Below, in pieces: positions 52,374 to 60,733 of a stretch of DNA of 64,000 bases. The notes beneath the pieces were generated by a model that did no database searches, was not told the origin of the DNA, and saw only the letters and a list, made by a program, of their open reading frames with translations. Positions within the stretch are counted from its first letter, which is position 1. Every line of letters begins with the position of its first letter. This stretch comes from Microbulbifer rhizosphaerae (GTDB lineage Bacteria > Pseudomonadota > Gammaproteobacteria > Pseudomonadales > Cellvibrionaceae): assembly GCF_014191725.1 (NCBI RefSeq), contig NZ_JACHWZ010000016.1, positions 62,001-126,000 of the forward strand, given 5' to 3'. The translations under genes were made by a program, and so were the position numbers.

Positions 52374-53336
52374 TCAGTCTTCCAGATGCGCCGCAGCGCC
52401 GATCAGGGCCTGGTAACCGGCGTTGAGGGCATAGAGGGGTACCGTCTCCATCCAGCTCTCCACCCGCCCCTTATTGAGGAAGCGCTGCTCGAACTGACTC
52501 TCCGGCAGCAGCTCGGCAATACGGGGCAATATGCCACCACCGATGAAAACACCGCCACGCGCCCCCAGGTACAGGGCCACGTCGCCCGCGGTGCTACCCA
52601 GAAAGTTTAGGAAATCGAGCAGGGTCTCCCGGCACAGGGGGTCGGAGCCATCCAGGCCGCGGTTGCTGATATCCGGGGGAGCGTAGTCCTCCGCGCTGCG
52701 GCCATTCAGCTCGCAAACCGCGCGATACAGGTTGACCAGGCCGTTGCCGGATAGCACCCACTCGTTGAACACCGGCTGGCGGGTCTTGAGCAGGACTTGC
52801 AGCAACTGCAGTTCCCGCTCCGTGGCCGCGGCCAGGTTGGCGTGGCCGCCCTCGCCGGCCAGCACCTGGTAGTGGCCGTTCTCCACCGCCAGCCCGGCGA
52901 CGCCCAGGCCAGTGCCGGGGCCGAGTACCGCCATGGCCGTATTCGGCAGCCGGGGCACGTCGCGCAGCACCTGATAGTCATCCCCGCCCAGCAGTGGCAG
53001 TGAACGCGCCAGCGCCGCGAAGTCGTTGATCAGTTCCAGATGATCGAGATTGAATTCGTCACGCAGCGCCTCGGCACAGATGTTCCAGCCCAGGTTGGTC
53101 ATATTCACCCGGCCGCCGGCTTCGGTCTTGTCCACCGGCCCGGCCACGGCGATGCAGGCCCTCTGCGGGCGCGGCTGGTCCAGCCCCTCCAGCCAGTGCT
53201 GCAGCGCGGCGTCGAAAGCGCCGAATTGCTTGCAGTCCACTACTTTCAGCGACTCCAGCTGATAGCCCTCCGCCGTTTGCCGGGCCATGGCAAAACGGGC
53301 GTTGGTACCGCCGATATCCGCTACGATACTCGTCAT
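52374..53336 (-). CDS. glk: Glucokinase, E. coli Glk type
   Basis: A 320-aa cytoplasmic hexokinase-fold enzyme: ATP-binding DIGGTNARF at the N-terminus, catalytic Asp in LINDFAALA, GPGTGLGVA phosphate motif and GGGILPR near the end. It phosphorylates glucose released from laminarin- or starch-type glucans. Length and motifs match the Glk family (PF02685) rather than ROK. A terminator upstream separates it from the symporter gene, so it probably has its own promoter and may be co-transcribed with the TonB receptor gene 168 bases downstream. Confidence 0.93.
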   Translation of the reverse strand: MTSIVADIGGTNARFAMARQTAEGYQLESLKVVDCKQFGAFDAALQHWLEGLDQPRPQRACIAVAGPVDKTEAGGRVNMTNLGWNICAEALRDEFNLDHLELINDFAALARSLPLLGGDDYQVLRDVPRLPNTAMAVLGPGTGLGVAGLAVENGHYQVLAGEGGHANLAAATERELQLLQVLLKTRQPVFNEWVLSGNGLVNLYRAVCELNGRSAEDYAPPDISNRGLDGSDPLCRETLLDFLNFLGSTAGDVALYLGARGGVFIGGGILPRIAELLPESQFEQRFLNKGRVESWMETVPLYALNAGYQALIGAAAHLED

Positions 53337-53546
53337 CTTTATTCCTTATTTATAATAAGCACCCCAAAAAGTGGCGGTATAAGTTACGGTTTCGGATAAA
53401 AAAAAGCCAGCCCCTGTGCACCTGCTCCTCTCCACCGTTGTGAAGGGGGAGGTATTTGCCGCCATAGGTTCATCGGGAGCGCCGTTGATCAGCCTTCGCG
53501 GGTCCCGGAGGGGCCGCCGCTGGACGATCTAGTATTCGGCTCGTCC

Positions 53547-53571
53547 GATCGCGGCCAACGGCCGCTCCTAC
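53547..53571. repeat. Single REP-like repeat
   Basis: GATCGCGGCCAACGGCCGCT and the following CCTAC match an arm of the inverted pair at 38221-38297. It lies just downstream of the symporter terminator. Confidence 0.8.
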
Positions 53572-53573
53572 AT

Positions 53574-53597
53574 AAAAAAGCCGGCACGGGGCCGGCT
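53574..53597 (-). terminator. Terminator after the symporter gene
   Basis: On the minus strand AGCCGGC-CCCGT-GCCGGCT is followed by TTTTTT, about 31 bases past the symporter stop. Confidence 0.88.
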
Positions 53598-53627
53598 GAA
53601 GAACGAGAGAAGAAAGGAAAGTAGCGG

Positions 53628-55205
53628 CTACCACCAGGTCGCGTAGAGCGCGACCAGCACCAGGGTGACGCCCAGCGCCGCCAGGTTGAAACCCTGGGTG
53701 GTGGAGAAGTTGATCTCGCCCAGGGCCACCGCCCCGTCTGCGGTCACCGTAACCGCCCGGCCCCGCCCCTCCCACAGGGAGACACCGATGGCCAGCAGCC
53801 CACAGGCCAGGAACACCAGCCCCACCCGGTCGATAAACGGCAACTCGGGCCACCACAAGTAGCAGGCCAGCGATAGCACCGCCGAGGCGATGGCCGCGGT
53901 CAGCGCGCCGTTGGCGGTGGCCCTGGGCCAGAAGACCCCGAGCACGAACAGCACCACGATGCCCGGGGTGAAGAAGCCGGTGAATTCCTGGATATATTGG
54001 AAGGCCTGCTCGAACTGGCCCAGCAGCGGCTGGGCGCAGAGCATCGCCAGCACCAGGGAGAGGGCGCTGGCCAGCCGGCCCACGCGCACATAGTGCTGCT
54101 CGCTCTGCTGCGGCCGGTAGCGGGAATAGAGATCCATGGTAAAGATGGTGGCGATACTATTGGTCATCGAGGCCAGGGAGGACACGATGGCCGCCACCAG
54201 CGCCGCGAACACCAAGCCCTTGAAGCCCACCGGCATCAGGTTCATCAGCGCCGGATAGGCCTGGTCCGGGCGTTCCAGGTCCGGCAGCAACACCGCCGCG
54301 GCGATGCCCGGCAGCACGACAATAATGGGCATCAGCAGCTTCAGGTAGGCGGCGAAGGCGATGCCCTTCTGGCCCTCCTTGATGTCTTTCGCCGCCAGCG
54401 CCCGCTGCACGATGTACTGGTTGAAGCCCCAGTAGGAGAAATTCATTACCCAGAGGCCCCCGACCAATACCGAGAGCCCCGGCAGGCTGGCGTAGTGGGG
54501 GTTGTCTTTGGAGAGGATCATGTCGAACTTTTCCGGCGCCTGCTGCACCAGGGTGGCAAAGCCGGCGAGCGGGCCCGAGCCGTCTCCGATCAGGTCCAGG
54601 GCCAGATAGGACAGCATCAGGCCGCCGAATACCAACAGCACCACCTGGATGATATCCGTCAGCGCCACCGCCTTGAGGCCGCCGTAAAGGGAATAGGCCG
54701 CGGAGAAGAGTCCCAGGAACAGCAGCCCGAACAGCAGCTCCACCCCGGCGATGGCATTGATCGCCAGGGCCCCCAGCCACAGCACCGCGGTCAGGTTCAC
54801 GAAGGTATAAACACCCAGCCAGAAGATGGCCAGAACCACCTTCACCCGGTGGTCGTAACGCTGCTCCAGGAACTGGGGCATGGTGTAGATCTGCTTGCGA
54901 ACGAACACCGGGAGGAAGTACTTACCCACCAGGATCAGCGTGATCGCCGCCATCCACTCGTAGGAGGCAATGGCGAGGCCGATGGCATAGCCGGAACCGG
55001 ACATGCCGATAATCTGTTCCGCGGAGATATTGGCGGCAATCAGCGAAGCGCCCACGGCCCACCAGGGCAGACCCTTGCCGGCGAGGAAGTAGTCCTGGGT
55101 ATTTTTCTGGTGCCCGGATTTCTCTCGGGAGACCAGATAGCCGATGGTGACCAGGGTGGCCACATAGGCGATGAAAATCAGTAGGTCGACGGTTGCCAGT
55201 TGCAT
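53628..55205 (-). CDS. Sodium:solute symporter, SGLT-like
   Basis: A 525-aa inner-membrane protein with 13-14 helices and the SSS family pattern: YFLAGKGLPWWAVGASLIAANIS (family signature region), GGLKAVALTDIIQVV and NFSYWGFNQYIVQRALAAK in the sugar-transporting subgroup. The ATG at 55205 follows GGTGAGAG. It probably imports glucose or a short glucan with sodium, feeding glucokinase. It lies between the GH81 and glucokinase genes on the same strand but with REP repeats and a terminator on its two sides, so the locus seems to be several transcripts rather than one operon. Confidence 0.92.
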   Translation of the reverse strand: MQLATVDLLIFIAYVATLVTIGYLVSREKSGHQKNTQDYFLAGKGLPWWAVGASLIAANISAEQIIGMSGSGYAIGLAIASYEWMAAITLILVGKYFLPVFVRKQIYTMPQFLEQRYDHRVKVVLAIFWLGVYTFVNLTAVLWLGALAINAIAGVELLFGLLFLGLFSAAYSLYGGLKAVALTDIIQVVLLVFGGLMLSYLALDLIGDGSGPLAGFATLVQQAPEKFDMILSKDNPHYASLPGLSVLVGGLWVMNFSYWGFNQYIVQRALAAKDIKEGQKGIAFAAYLKLLMPIIVVLPGIAAAVLLPDLERPDQAYPALMNLMPVGFKGLVFAALVAAIVSSLASMTNSIATIFTMDLYSRYRPQQSEQHYVRVGRLASALSLVLAMLCAQPLLGQFEQAFQYIQEFTGFFTPGIVVLFVLGVFWPRATANGALTAAIASAVLSLACYLWWPELPFIDRVGLVFLACGLLAIGVSLWEGRGRAVTVTADGAVALGEINFSTTQGFNLAALGVTLVLVALYATWW

Positions 55206-55292
55206 TGCTCTCACCAGGTTTATTGTTTTACTCGGGCCCATTGATGGGCACGCTGCGCTTTGCCCATCCTACCGCTGGATAATGGTGGCCAC

Positions 55293-55364
55293 CTGTGGGA
55301 GCCAGCCCTGCTGGCGAAACGGGTGTCGTCGGTACCTCAATCGCCTGCAGGCAGGCTCCCACAG
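55293..55364. repeat. Inverted REP pair, second family
   Basis: Arms at 55293-55317 (CTGTGGGAGCCAGCCCTG and following) and 55341-55364 are inverted relatives with a few mismatches. It differs from the GTAGGAGCGGCC family but shares its GGGAGC-like head. It lies between the GH81 and symporter genes. Confidence 0.8.
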
Positions 55365-55409
55365 TGTGTCATCCACCGCTAGTCCATCCCGAACTCCGAA
55401 ACTTGAGTA

Positions 55410-58268
55410 TTATATTTTCACGATGCGGAACCAGTTGATATTCCAGCCGCCCTGCGCCGCAAAAATGCCCAATTGGTAGCTTCCCGCCGGCAACTGGACG
55501 GTGTGCTGAGCCGTGGTCCAGTTCTGCCAAGCGCCGGTCACCGGAATATCCACTTCTCCCAGCACTGTCTGCCCCGCATTCATATCCAGGGACAGGCGGC
55601 CGCCGCTGGCTTCACTCGCCACACGGTATTCCACCCGATAGTCGCCCGCCTCTGGAATCTCCACATTCGCGTAGGCCATCCAATCGCCGGCGTCTATCCA
55701 GCCCACATTCAGACCACCGCCGTCATCGGAAGTTGCCTCGGTCTGGACCCCGGCCATCGCGGTGTAGTCCTCGGCCTGGATGGTCAGATCGAACGCCGGC
55801 GGCGGTGGCTGGCCTCCGCCGTTTACCGACATCTGCCCGGCGGGCACGCTGAAGCTGACACCGTCGGAAAAGGTCACGGTGCGCGCACTGCTGCCGAAGT
55901 TGTAGGCCAGATAGGTTTTCCGGCCGTTGTTGTCGAAGGCCAACGCCGCCGGGTAGTCCGCACTCAAGCTGCCATCGCCGCTGGCCAGGTGCCCCAACTG
56001 CTTGTAGGTGTGCACCCAGTGATAGGTGTGCGCCTTGGTCTCGCCCGCCTCCGGCATGTAGTTGAAATTCATCGTATTGAAATCATCGACCGCCGCCTGG
56101 CCGTCAGTCATGGCCCAGATGTTCCACCACACATCGCGCCACTGATCCTCCGGCAGGCCCGAGGGCTTGCCATTGGGGGACTCCGTCATGCCCAGGGTCA
56201 CATAGTCCCGCAGGTAATCCGGATGCTGGCCGATGTGCAGCACCAGCGGCGACAGCGGCAACCCCTGGATACCGAGAATATGCGCGTAGGCGCCGCTGAA
56301 CCAGGTGGAGAACACATGGCCCTGGCCCCAGATGATGGAGGTGGTGAGCTTGTCGTATTCCGGGAAGAAGTTGTCGTAGTCGCCGCCCATGCCGCGGTAA
56401 CGGTCCAGGTTGTTCCAGTATTCCCAGTAGGCGGCGGAGGAAGAGGCGTGCAGGTAAATGCCGCGGTCCACCAACTCGTCGTTACCGGTAATCAGCCCGT
56501 ACAGGACGATCGCGCCGTAGGCATTGGCCGCCTCGGAGGTGGACTCGTTGTTGTTGCCAAGGGTGAAATTGGCGTGGCCGGAGGCCCAGGAAAAGCCGTT
56601 CGCCGGATCGAAATTGCGCAAATAGGGGAACATGGCATCATCACGCCCGGCGGCGTAGTCGCGAATGAGCAGCTCCACCATCGATCCCCAGGCACCCGGT
56701 GCGCACCAGCCCGGGTCCACGCGGCAGATTTCCGCCGCCGCGCGCACGAAGTAGCCGTAGTGGAAATGGTGGTCATTCAATTGCTGGTGCGCGCCGAAGG
56801 ACTCATCCATGCCCAGCAGCGTGTTCCAGTTGCCGTCGTAGGCAAAGTACTTGTTGATATCCAGCCCGCCGCTGGTGTTCGCGCGGAACCAGTCCTCCAA
56901 TTCCGCCTTGAGCCAGTTGATCAACTGGTCCGCCTGCGCAGTCATGCCGTTGCTGCGCGCGATGGCCGCCAGCTCCGCCACCTTGCCGTAATTCTTGCCG
57001 GCCCAGTAGGTGTCCGTGGCCGTATTCCAGTTTGCCTGCCCCCGGTTGATAAACTCCATCACCAGCGCCTGCAGCTGTTCCGTGTCGTAATCGCCGATAT
57101 CTTCGGGAAAATAGGGCAGCACGCCCACAAACGGCAACTGATAACTGAACTGGCTGGTTGCGGCAAAGCGCAGCATGCCGCGCGCACTGCGCGCTTTGTA
57201 GGCCGAAAGCGGCTGGCTGGAATTCTTCCAGTGCAGCGGCGCCAGCCCGGCCAGGGTGGTGACCGGCGCGCCCCGGTAGCGGTATTGATGGGAAACGGTG
57301 ACCGAGTTGTTGCCGCGATTGACGGCGTAATCAATAAACAACTCATCCACCGGCTGCGCGCCGTACTGGGTGAAAGTCTGGATCATGCCACTGTCCGGCG
57401 TGCCGCTGGCGGGCAGCCAGGCGATGGTCAGGCGGCCGCTATTGGCCACGGTGATCTCGGAACTGCCGGGATTGTTGAACTGTACACCGCCCTCGCCGAT
57501 GGCCAGGAAATGGTTGCGCACGCCCGCCACATCGGTCCACAGGCCCAGCGTGTTTCCGCCCTGGTGGAACAGGCCCTTCTCCGGCCCGTCCGCCGCCTTG
57601 GTGCGCAGCACCAGGTTGCCGGACAGCGCGGTGAAATACACAAAGGCCGATCCGTGTACAAAGGTGGCCTCCATCACCGGCGTGGCGCCGCTGCGCCACT
57701 GCACGGTCACCGAGCCGTCACTGTAGTCCTTGAGGAAAGCCTGCATATTGCCGTAAGCCGAGTTGCCCACGGCGATACCGTCGAACACCTCGCTGAAGGG
57801 GTCCGGCACCGGGTAGATGGTCTGGTTATCCTGGGTCTGCAGGCCCGCGGGGATGGACAGAATGCGCGCCCCGCGCTCACTGACGCGCGCGCTGATCGGG
57901 TCCGGGGTGATATAGGCCGCATCCTGGGAATTACCGGTCTGCATGGCACCGAGGAAGGGAATGGAACCCCACCAGCGGTGGGTCATGGTGGGCTTGTTAC
58001 TGGCCGGCGCCACCAGCTGTGGATAGCGGGGCGTGGGCGCGCCTATGGGGCTGCAGGAACTGACGCCCGGCTCCACCACTCCCGCGTTGTGAATCCAGGT
58101 GCCGTGATCCACCACGCACTTGTAACCCGCCGGGTTGACGGTATCGCTGATATTGCCGGCGCCGGCCGGAATAATATCCGCCTGTGTCGGGGAGGCCGAG
58201 GCCAGGGCTGCGCCCAGCAGCAGCCGGAAAAGCATCTTGAGGGAACGCATCTTGGGGTATTGAGTCAT
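55410..58268 (-). CDS. GH81 endo-1,3-beta-glucanase with C-terminal CBM6
   Basis: A 952-aa secreted enzyme from the ATG at 58268 (signal peptide MLFRLLLGAALASASPTQA). GH81 signatures: THRWWGSIPFLGA near the N-terminus, NDHHFHYGYF near residue 495 and NNESTSEAANAYGAI (catalytic Glu region). A Gly/Pro linker (GGGQPPPP) leads to a CBM6 domain (about 826-952) with IQAEDYTAMAGVQTE, VGWIDAGDWMAYANV and a final aromatic GGWNINWFRIV. It hydrolyses laminarin-type beta-1,3-glucan outside the cell. It is divergent from the membrane AraC regulator, which probably controls it. A longer upstream frame overlaps that promoter and is unlikely to be translated. Confidence 0.94.
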   Translation of the reverse strand: MTQYPKMRSLKMLFRLLLGAALASASPTQADIIPAGAGNISDTVNPAGYKCVVDHGTWIHNAGVVEPGVSSCSPIGAPTPRYPQLVAPASNKPTMTHRWWGSIPFLGAMQTGNSQDAAYITPDPISARVSERGARILSIPAGLQTQDNQTIYPVPDPFSEVFDGIAVGNSAYGNMQAFLKDYSDGSVTVQWRSGATPVMEATFVHGSAFVYFTALSGNLVLRTKAADGPEKGLFHQGGNTLGLWTDVAGVRNHFLAIGEGGVQFNNPGSSEITVANSGRLTIAWLPASGTPDSGMIQTFTQYGAQPVDELFIDYAVNRGNNSVTVSHQYRYRGAPVTTLAGLAPLHWKNSSQPLSAYKARSARGMLRFAATSQFSYQLPFVGVLPYFPEDIGDYDTEQLQALVMEFINRGQANWNTATDTYWAGKNYGKVAELAAIARSNGMTAQADQLINWLKAELEDWFRANTSGGLDINKYFAYDGNWNTLLGMDESFGAHQQLNDHHFHYGYFVRAAAEICRVDPGWCAPGAWGSMVELLIRDYAAGRDDAMFPYLRNFDPANGFSWASGHANFTLGNNNESTSEAANAYGAIVLYGLITGNDELVDRGIYLHASSSAAYWEYWNNLDRYRGMGGDYDNFFPEYDKLTTSIIWGQGHVFSTWFSGAYAHILGIQGLPLSPLVLHIGQHPDYLRDYVTLGMTESPNGKPSGLPEDQWRDVWWNIWAMTDGQAAVDDFNTMNFNYMPEAGETKAHTYHWVHTYKQLGHLASGDGSLSADYPAALAFDNNGRKTYLAYNFGSSARTVTFSDGVSFSVPAGQMSVNGGGQPPPPAFDLTIQAEDYTAMAGVQTEATSDDGGGLNVGWIDAGDWMAYANVEIPEAGDYRVEYRVASEASGGRLSLDMNAGQTVLGEVDIPVTGAWQNWTTAQHTVQLPAGSYQLGIFAAQGGWNINWFRIVKI

Positions 58269-58467
58269 CGCTTTATCCGCCGTGTCATCGTTATTTTTTG
58301 TTTGCGACTTCAAGCTTCCGCAGCCGCACATCTTCGGGGATGCCGCCAACCCCGTCGCCCCACCTTGGCCCCGGGCGCAAACTGGAGTGTCCCGGTTTGC
58401 GCGGCGCAAAGCGGGACCCGGGGCTGGTATACTCCCGCGCATAATTCCAATAACGAGGCAGTCGGTG

Positions 58468-59625
58468 ATGAAAGCCTATATCTTCAATATCCACGACGTG
58501 GTGCTGCTGATGACCGCGGCCGAATGCCTGCTGCTGGCGGTGTTCCAACTGGTACTGCCGGCCCGCGAGCGCAACCAGGGCCTGCTGCTCACCGCCTTCC
58601 TGCTGATCGTTGCCACCGCCTCCGCCTGCACCCTGCTGCTGTGGAACGACCAGATCCCGGCCCTCCCACTAACCGGCCAACTGCTGCCCTACTTCCTGTT
58701 CGCCGCTCTTATGCTCAAGGGCCCGGCCATCTACCTGTACGTGACCGCCCTCACCCAGCGCGGCCTGCGCCTGCGACGGCGGCACGCCCTGCATCTGATT
58801 CCCGCGCTGGCACTGCTGATAGGCGTCTTCTTTTTCGACCTCACCAGTAACAAGCTGCGTTACATCGCCGTCTCCGGCCAGGAGGTCCCCGAACAGCTGG
58901 TGGATCTAATCTGGGACCTGGCCACCCTGATCCCCCTCGCCTACGCGGCGGCCGGGGTATTGCTGGTGCGCCGCTACAAAGCGGAGCTCAAGAACGAATA
59001 CTCCCACTTCTCCACCACCGAACTCAGCTGGCTGAACATCCTCACCCTGGGCGTACTGGCGAGTTGGGGCTGGACCCTGATCGTGCACGTGGCCGCCAAA
59101 TACACCTCGGTGGAAACCGCCGACCACCTGGGCATCGCCGACAACTACGTCACCTTCATCCTGATCAACGCCTTCTTCGCCTACAGCCTGGCCTACGCCC
59201 ACCAACTCCTGGCCACCCGCCCGCAGCAGAGCCGCGAACCCGAAAACAGCGAAGCCCCCTCCGCCGAGGCCATAGCCCTGGTCCAGCGGGCGGTGGAAGT
59301 GGACAAGCTGTACCTGAAGAAAAACCTCAACCTGGAGCAATTCTCAGAGCGCGTCGGCCTGCCCGCCAAGGAAGTCTCCGCAGTGATCAACAAACACTTC
59401 GGCACCAACTTCTTCGAATTTATCAACTCCTACCGGGTGGAAGAAGCCAAGGCCCTGCTCGCGGATGAGAGCAAAGCGGAGATGACGGTGCTGGACGTAC
59501 TGCTGGAATCCGGCTTCAACAGCAAATCGGCATTCCATCGCTTCTTCAGCCGGCTGGTGGGAATATCGCCCAGCGAGTACCGCAAGCGGGCGCTGCAAGG
59601 GAGAGGAGAAGCAACCTCTCTATAG
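58468..59625 (+). CDS. 7TM-domain AraC-family regulator
   Basis: A 385-aa protein. Residues 1-245 contain about seven hydrophobic helices (for example LLMTAAECLLLAVFQLVLPA and ALHLIPALALLIGVFFF); the last 110 form an AraC-type double HTH (FSERVGLPAKEVSAVINKHFG, then SGFNSKSAFHRFF and GISPSEYR). Membrane-embedded AraC proteins of this kind are common beside polysaccharide loci and other outer-surface genes. It is divergent from GH81, 200 bases apart, and is the obvious candidate regulator of the laminarin locus. Ligand unknown. Confidence 0.9.
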   Translation: MKAYIFNIHDVVLLMTAAECLLLAVFQLVLPARERNQGLLLTAFLLIVATASACTLLLWNDQIPALPLTGQLLPYFLFAALMLKGPAIYLYVTALTQRGLRLRRRHALHLIPALALLIGVFFFDLTSNKLRYIAVSGQEVPEQLVDLIWDLATLIPLAYAAAGVLLVRRYKAELKNEYSHFSTTELSWLNILTLGVLASWGWTLIVHVAAKYTSVETADHLGIADNYVTFILINAFFAYSLAYAHQLLATRPQQSREPENSEAPSAEAIALVQRAVEVDKLYLKKNLNLEQFSERVGLPAKEVSAVINKHFGTNFFEFINSYRVEEAKALLADESKAEMTVLDVLLESGFNSKSAFHRFFSRLVGISPSEYRKRALQGRGEATSL

Positions 59626-59628
59626 CCC

Positions 59629-59656
59629 CCCGGGACCGCGGAGCTCCAGCTCCGCA
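59629..59656. repeat. Dispersed palindromic repeat
   Basis: The 28 bases here, with core GCGGAGCT-CC-AGCTCCGC, recur inverted at 19324-19351 upstream of rhs. It immediately follows the AraC gene and could act as its terminator hairpin. Confidence 0.75.
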
Positions 59657-59707
59657 CGGCGGCCCACGGCCGCCCTTGCCCATCCAAAGGCGGAATTCAC
59701 AAACCTG

Positions 59708-60082
59708 TTAAACGCCAAACCACTTCTTTGCCTCTTCTACTGAAGGTAGCATTTTGAACTCCCATGGCGTATTAAGAGCCCTGTTTCTTTCTATGTATTC
59801 CTTAATTCTTTCGATATTGATCGAACTAGTAGTTACCATAGCAACTTTTAGGGTTTGATTTGTTCTTGTTGCCCCTAAATCAGTGCCAATTACTCGAAAT
59901 AAACCTGGAACAGATACAGCACTTAAATCACATTCACTAGCATTTAAAATTAAATAATCACAAGCATAAAAACGATCATCACCATTTAATTCAAAATGGG
60001 CAGTTTCAATATCTTTGTTTGTCACTTCACCAAAGTAATCGACACAGACTAATTTTTTTTCCCAGGTTATTTTGTATTTCAT
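59708..60082 (-). CDS. SpoIIAA/STAS-like small protein
   Basis: About 124 aa from the ATG at 60082. The layout (an N-terminal strand pair MKYKITWEKKLVCVDYFGEV, a helix, a strand around YLILNASECDLSAV, and a C-terminal helix SVEEAKKWFG) resembles SpoIIAA/STAS-fold proteins. The gene is clearly more AT-rich than its neighbours, suggesting transfer. No partner gene lies alongside. The function is unknown. Confidence 0.7.
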   Translation of the reverse strand: MKYKITWEKKLVCVDYFGEVTNKDIETAHFELNGDDRFYACDYLILNASECDLSAVSVPGLFRVIGTDLGATRTNQTLKVAMVTTSSINIERIKEYIERNRALNTPWEFKMLPSVEEAKKWFGV

Positions 60083-60246
60083 AGCCGATTCCCATGCAAT
60101 TCCATAGTGCTTCACGTTGCCAGCGCAGGTTGTCCCTCGGAGGCGCGCAGCGCCGGAGCGTACTGCCTGGCCAGGCCGGGTTGTGGAAGGCGCCGCGCTG
60201 GACTTGCTAATAGCACTTTGCCCGTAGCGCAGCAGTCAAACTCTAA

Positions 60247-60300
60247 ACTCTAGGATACCCACCATAGAGACTCTAGGACAGCAACGAACAAACTCCAGGA
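60247..60300. repeat. Three imperfect direct repeats
   Basis: ACTCTAGGA, ACTCTAGGA and ACTCCAGGA start at 60247, 60270 and 60292, giving a 22-23 base period with partly similar following bases (ATACCCACCA / CAGCAACGA / CATCCACACC). Too few and too imperfect for a CRISPR array. They lie next to the transposase relic and may be its remnants or an operator cluster. Confidence 0.5.
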
Positions 60301-60386
60301 CATCCACACCAAAAAGAGTTTTTCGCGCCACCGCTATTGCATCGTAGCGTCATTTGCGCAGAAAAACTGGTTATACATCCAGTCAT

Positions 60387-60610
60387 ATGAGCCAGAAGAA
60401 AATAACTGCGCCACGCAAAGCTCTTATCTGCCCAGACACCACACTCTACTACCATTGAGTCTCCCGCTGGGTGCGCCAGCCTTCCTGTGTGGGCGGGATG
60501 AGCGTACGGGACAGAGCTTCGAGAATCGCCGCCAGTGGATTGAGGGCCGGTTGCCGGCACTGGCCAAAGTGTTCGCCCTGGACGCCTATGGATATGCGTT
60601 GTTCTTTTAA
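60387..60610 (+). pseudogene. REP-associated tyrosine transposase (Y1/IS200-like) remnant
   Basis: The first frame gives PRKALICPDTTLYYH then a stop, and a shifted frame gives FLCGRDERTGQSFENRRQWI, then LPALAKVFALDAYGYALFF and a stop. Both match the N-terminal region of RAYT-type transposases (typically YYHCVSRCVRRAFLCG followed by RRQW and FAIDVCAYAVMSNH). The HUH motif and the catalytic Tyr region are missing. The gene is thus frameshifted and truncated after about 75 codons. Its family mobilises REP repeats, several of which are in this window. Confidence 0.8.
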
Positions 60611-60733
60611 ATCACAAAACTACTTAACCGATTTTCTAGAAAAGCTGCGTTTTCAATGTCGCCCCATTCATTTTTGATGATCCGTTTTTCATCCAACCCA
60701 TCGACATCTCCAGCCTTACGCAACGGATTAAAA

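Larger units (their letters stand above)
60083..60733. other. Intergenic region with degenerate repeats and transposase relic
   Basis: About 650 bases. It holds three imperfect direct repeats (60247-60300) and the broken REP-associated transposase (60387-60610). The rest shows no gene. Confidence 0.6.

Noticed and set aside
55473..58850. 1,125-aa open frame antisense to GH81 and running into the AraC gene
   Set aside because: Mirror frame of GH81; the product is Arg/His/Gln/Val-rich with no recognisable domain, and GH81 has clear catalytic motifs.
60247..60300. CRISPR-like repeats
   Set aside because: Only three imperfect units with no distinct spacers and no cas genes in the window.
60273..60560. 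95-aa minus-strand frame
   Set aside because: It is antisense to the transposase relic, with no ribosome site and an unlikely composition.
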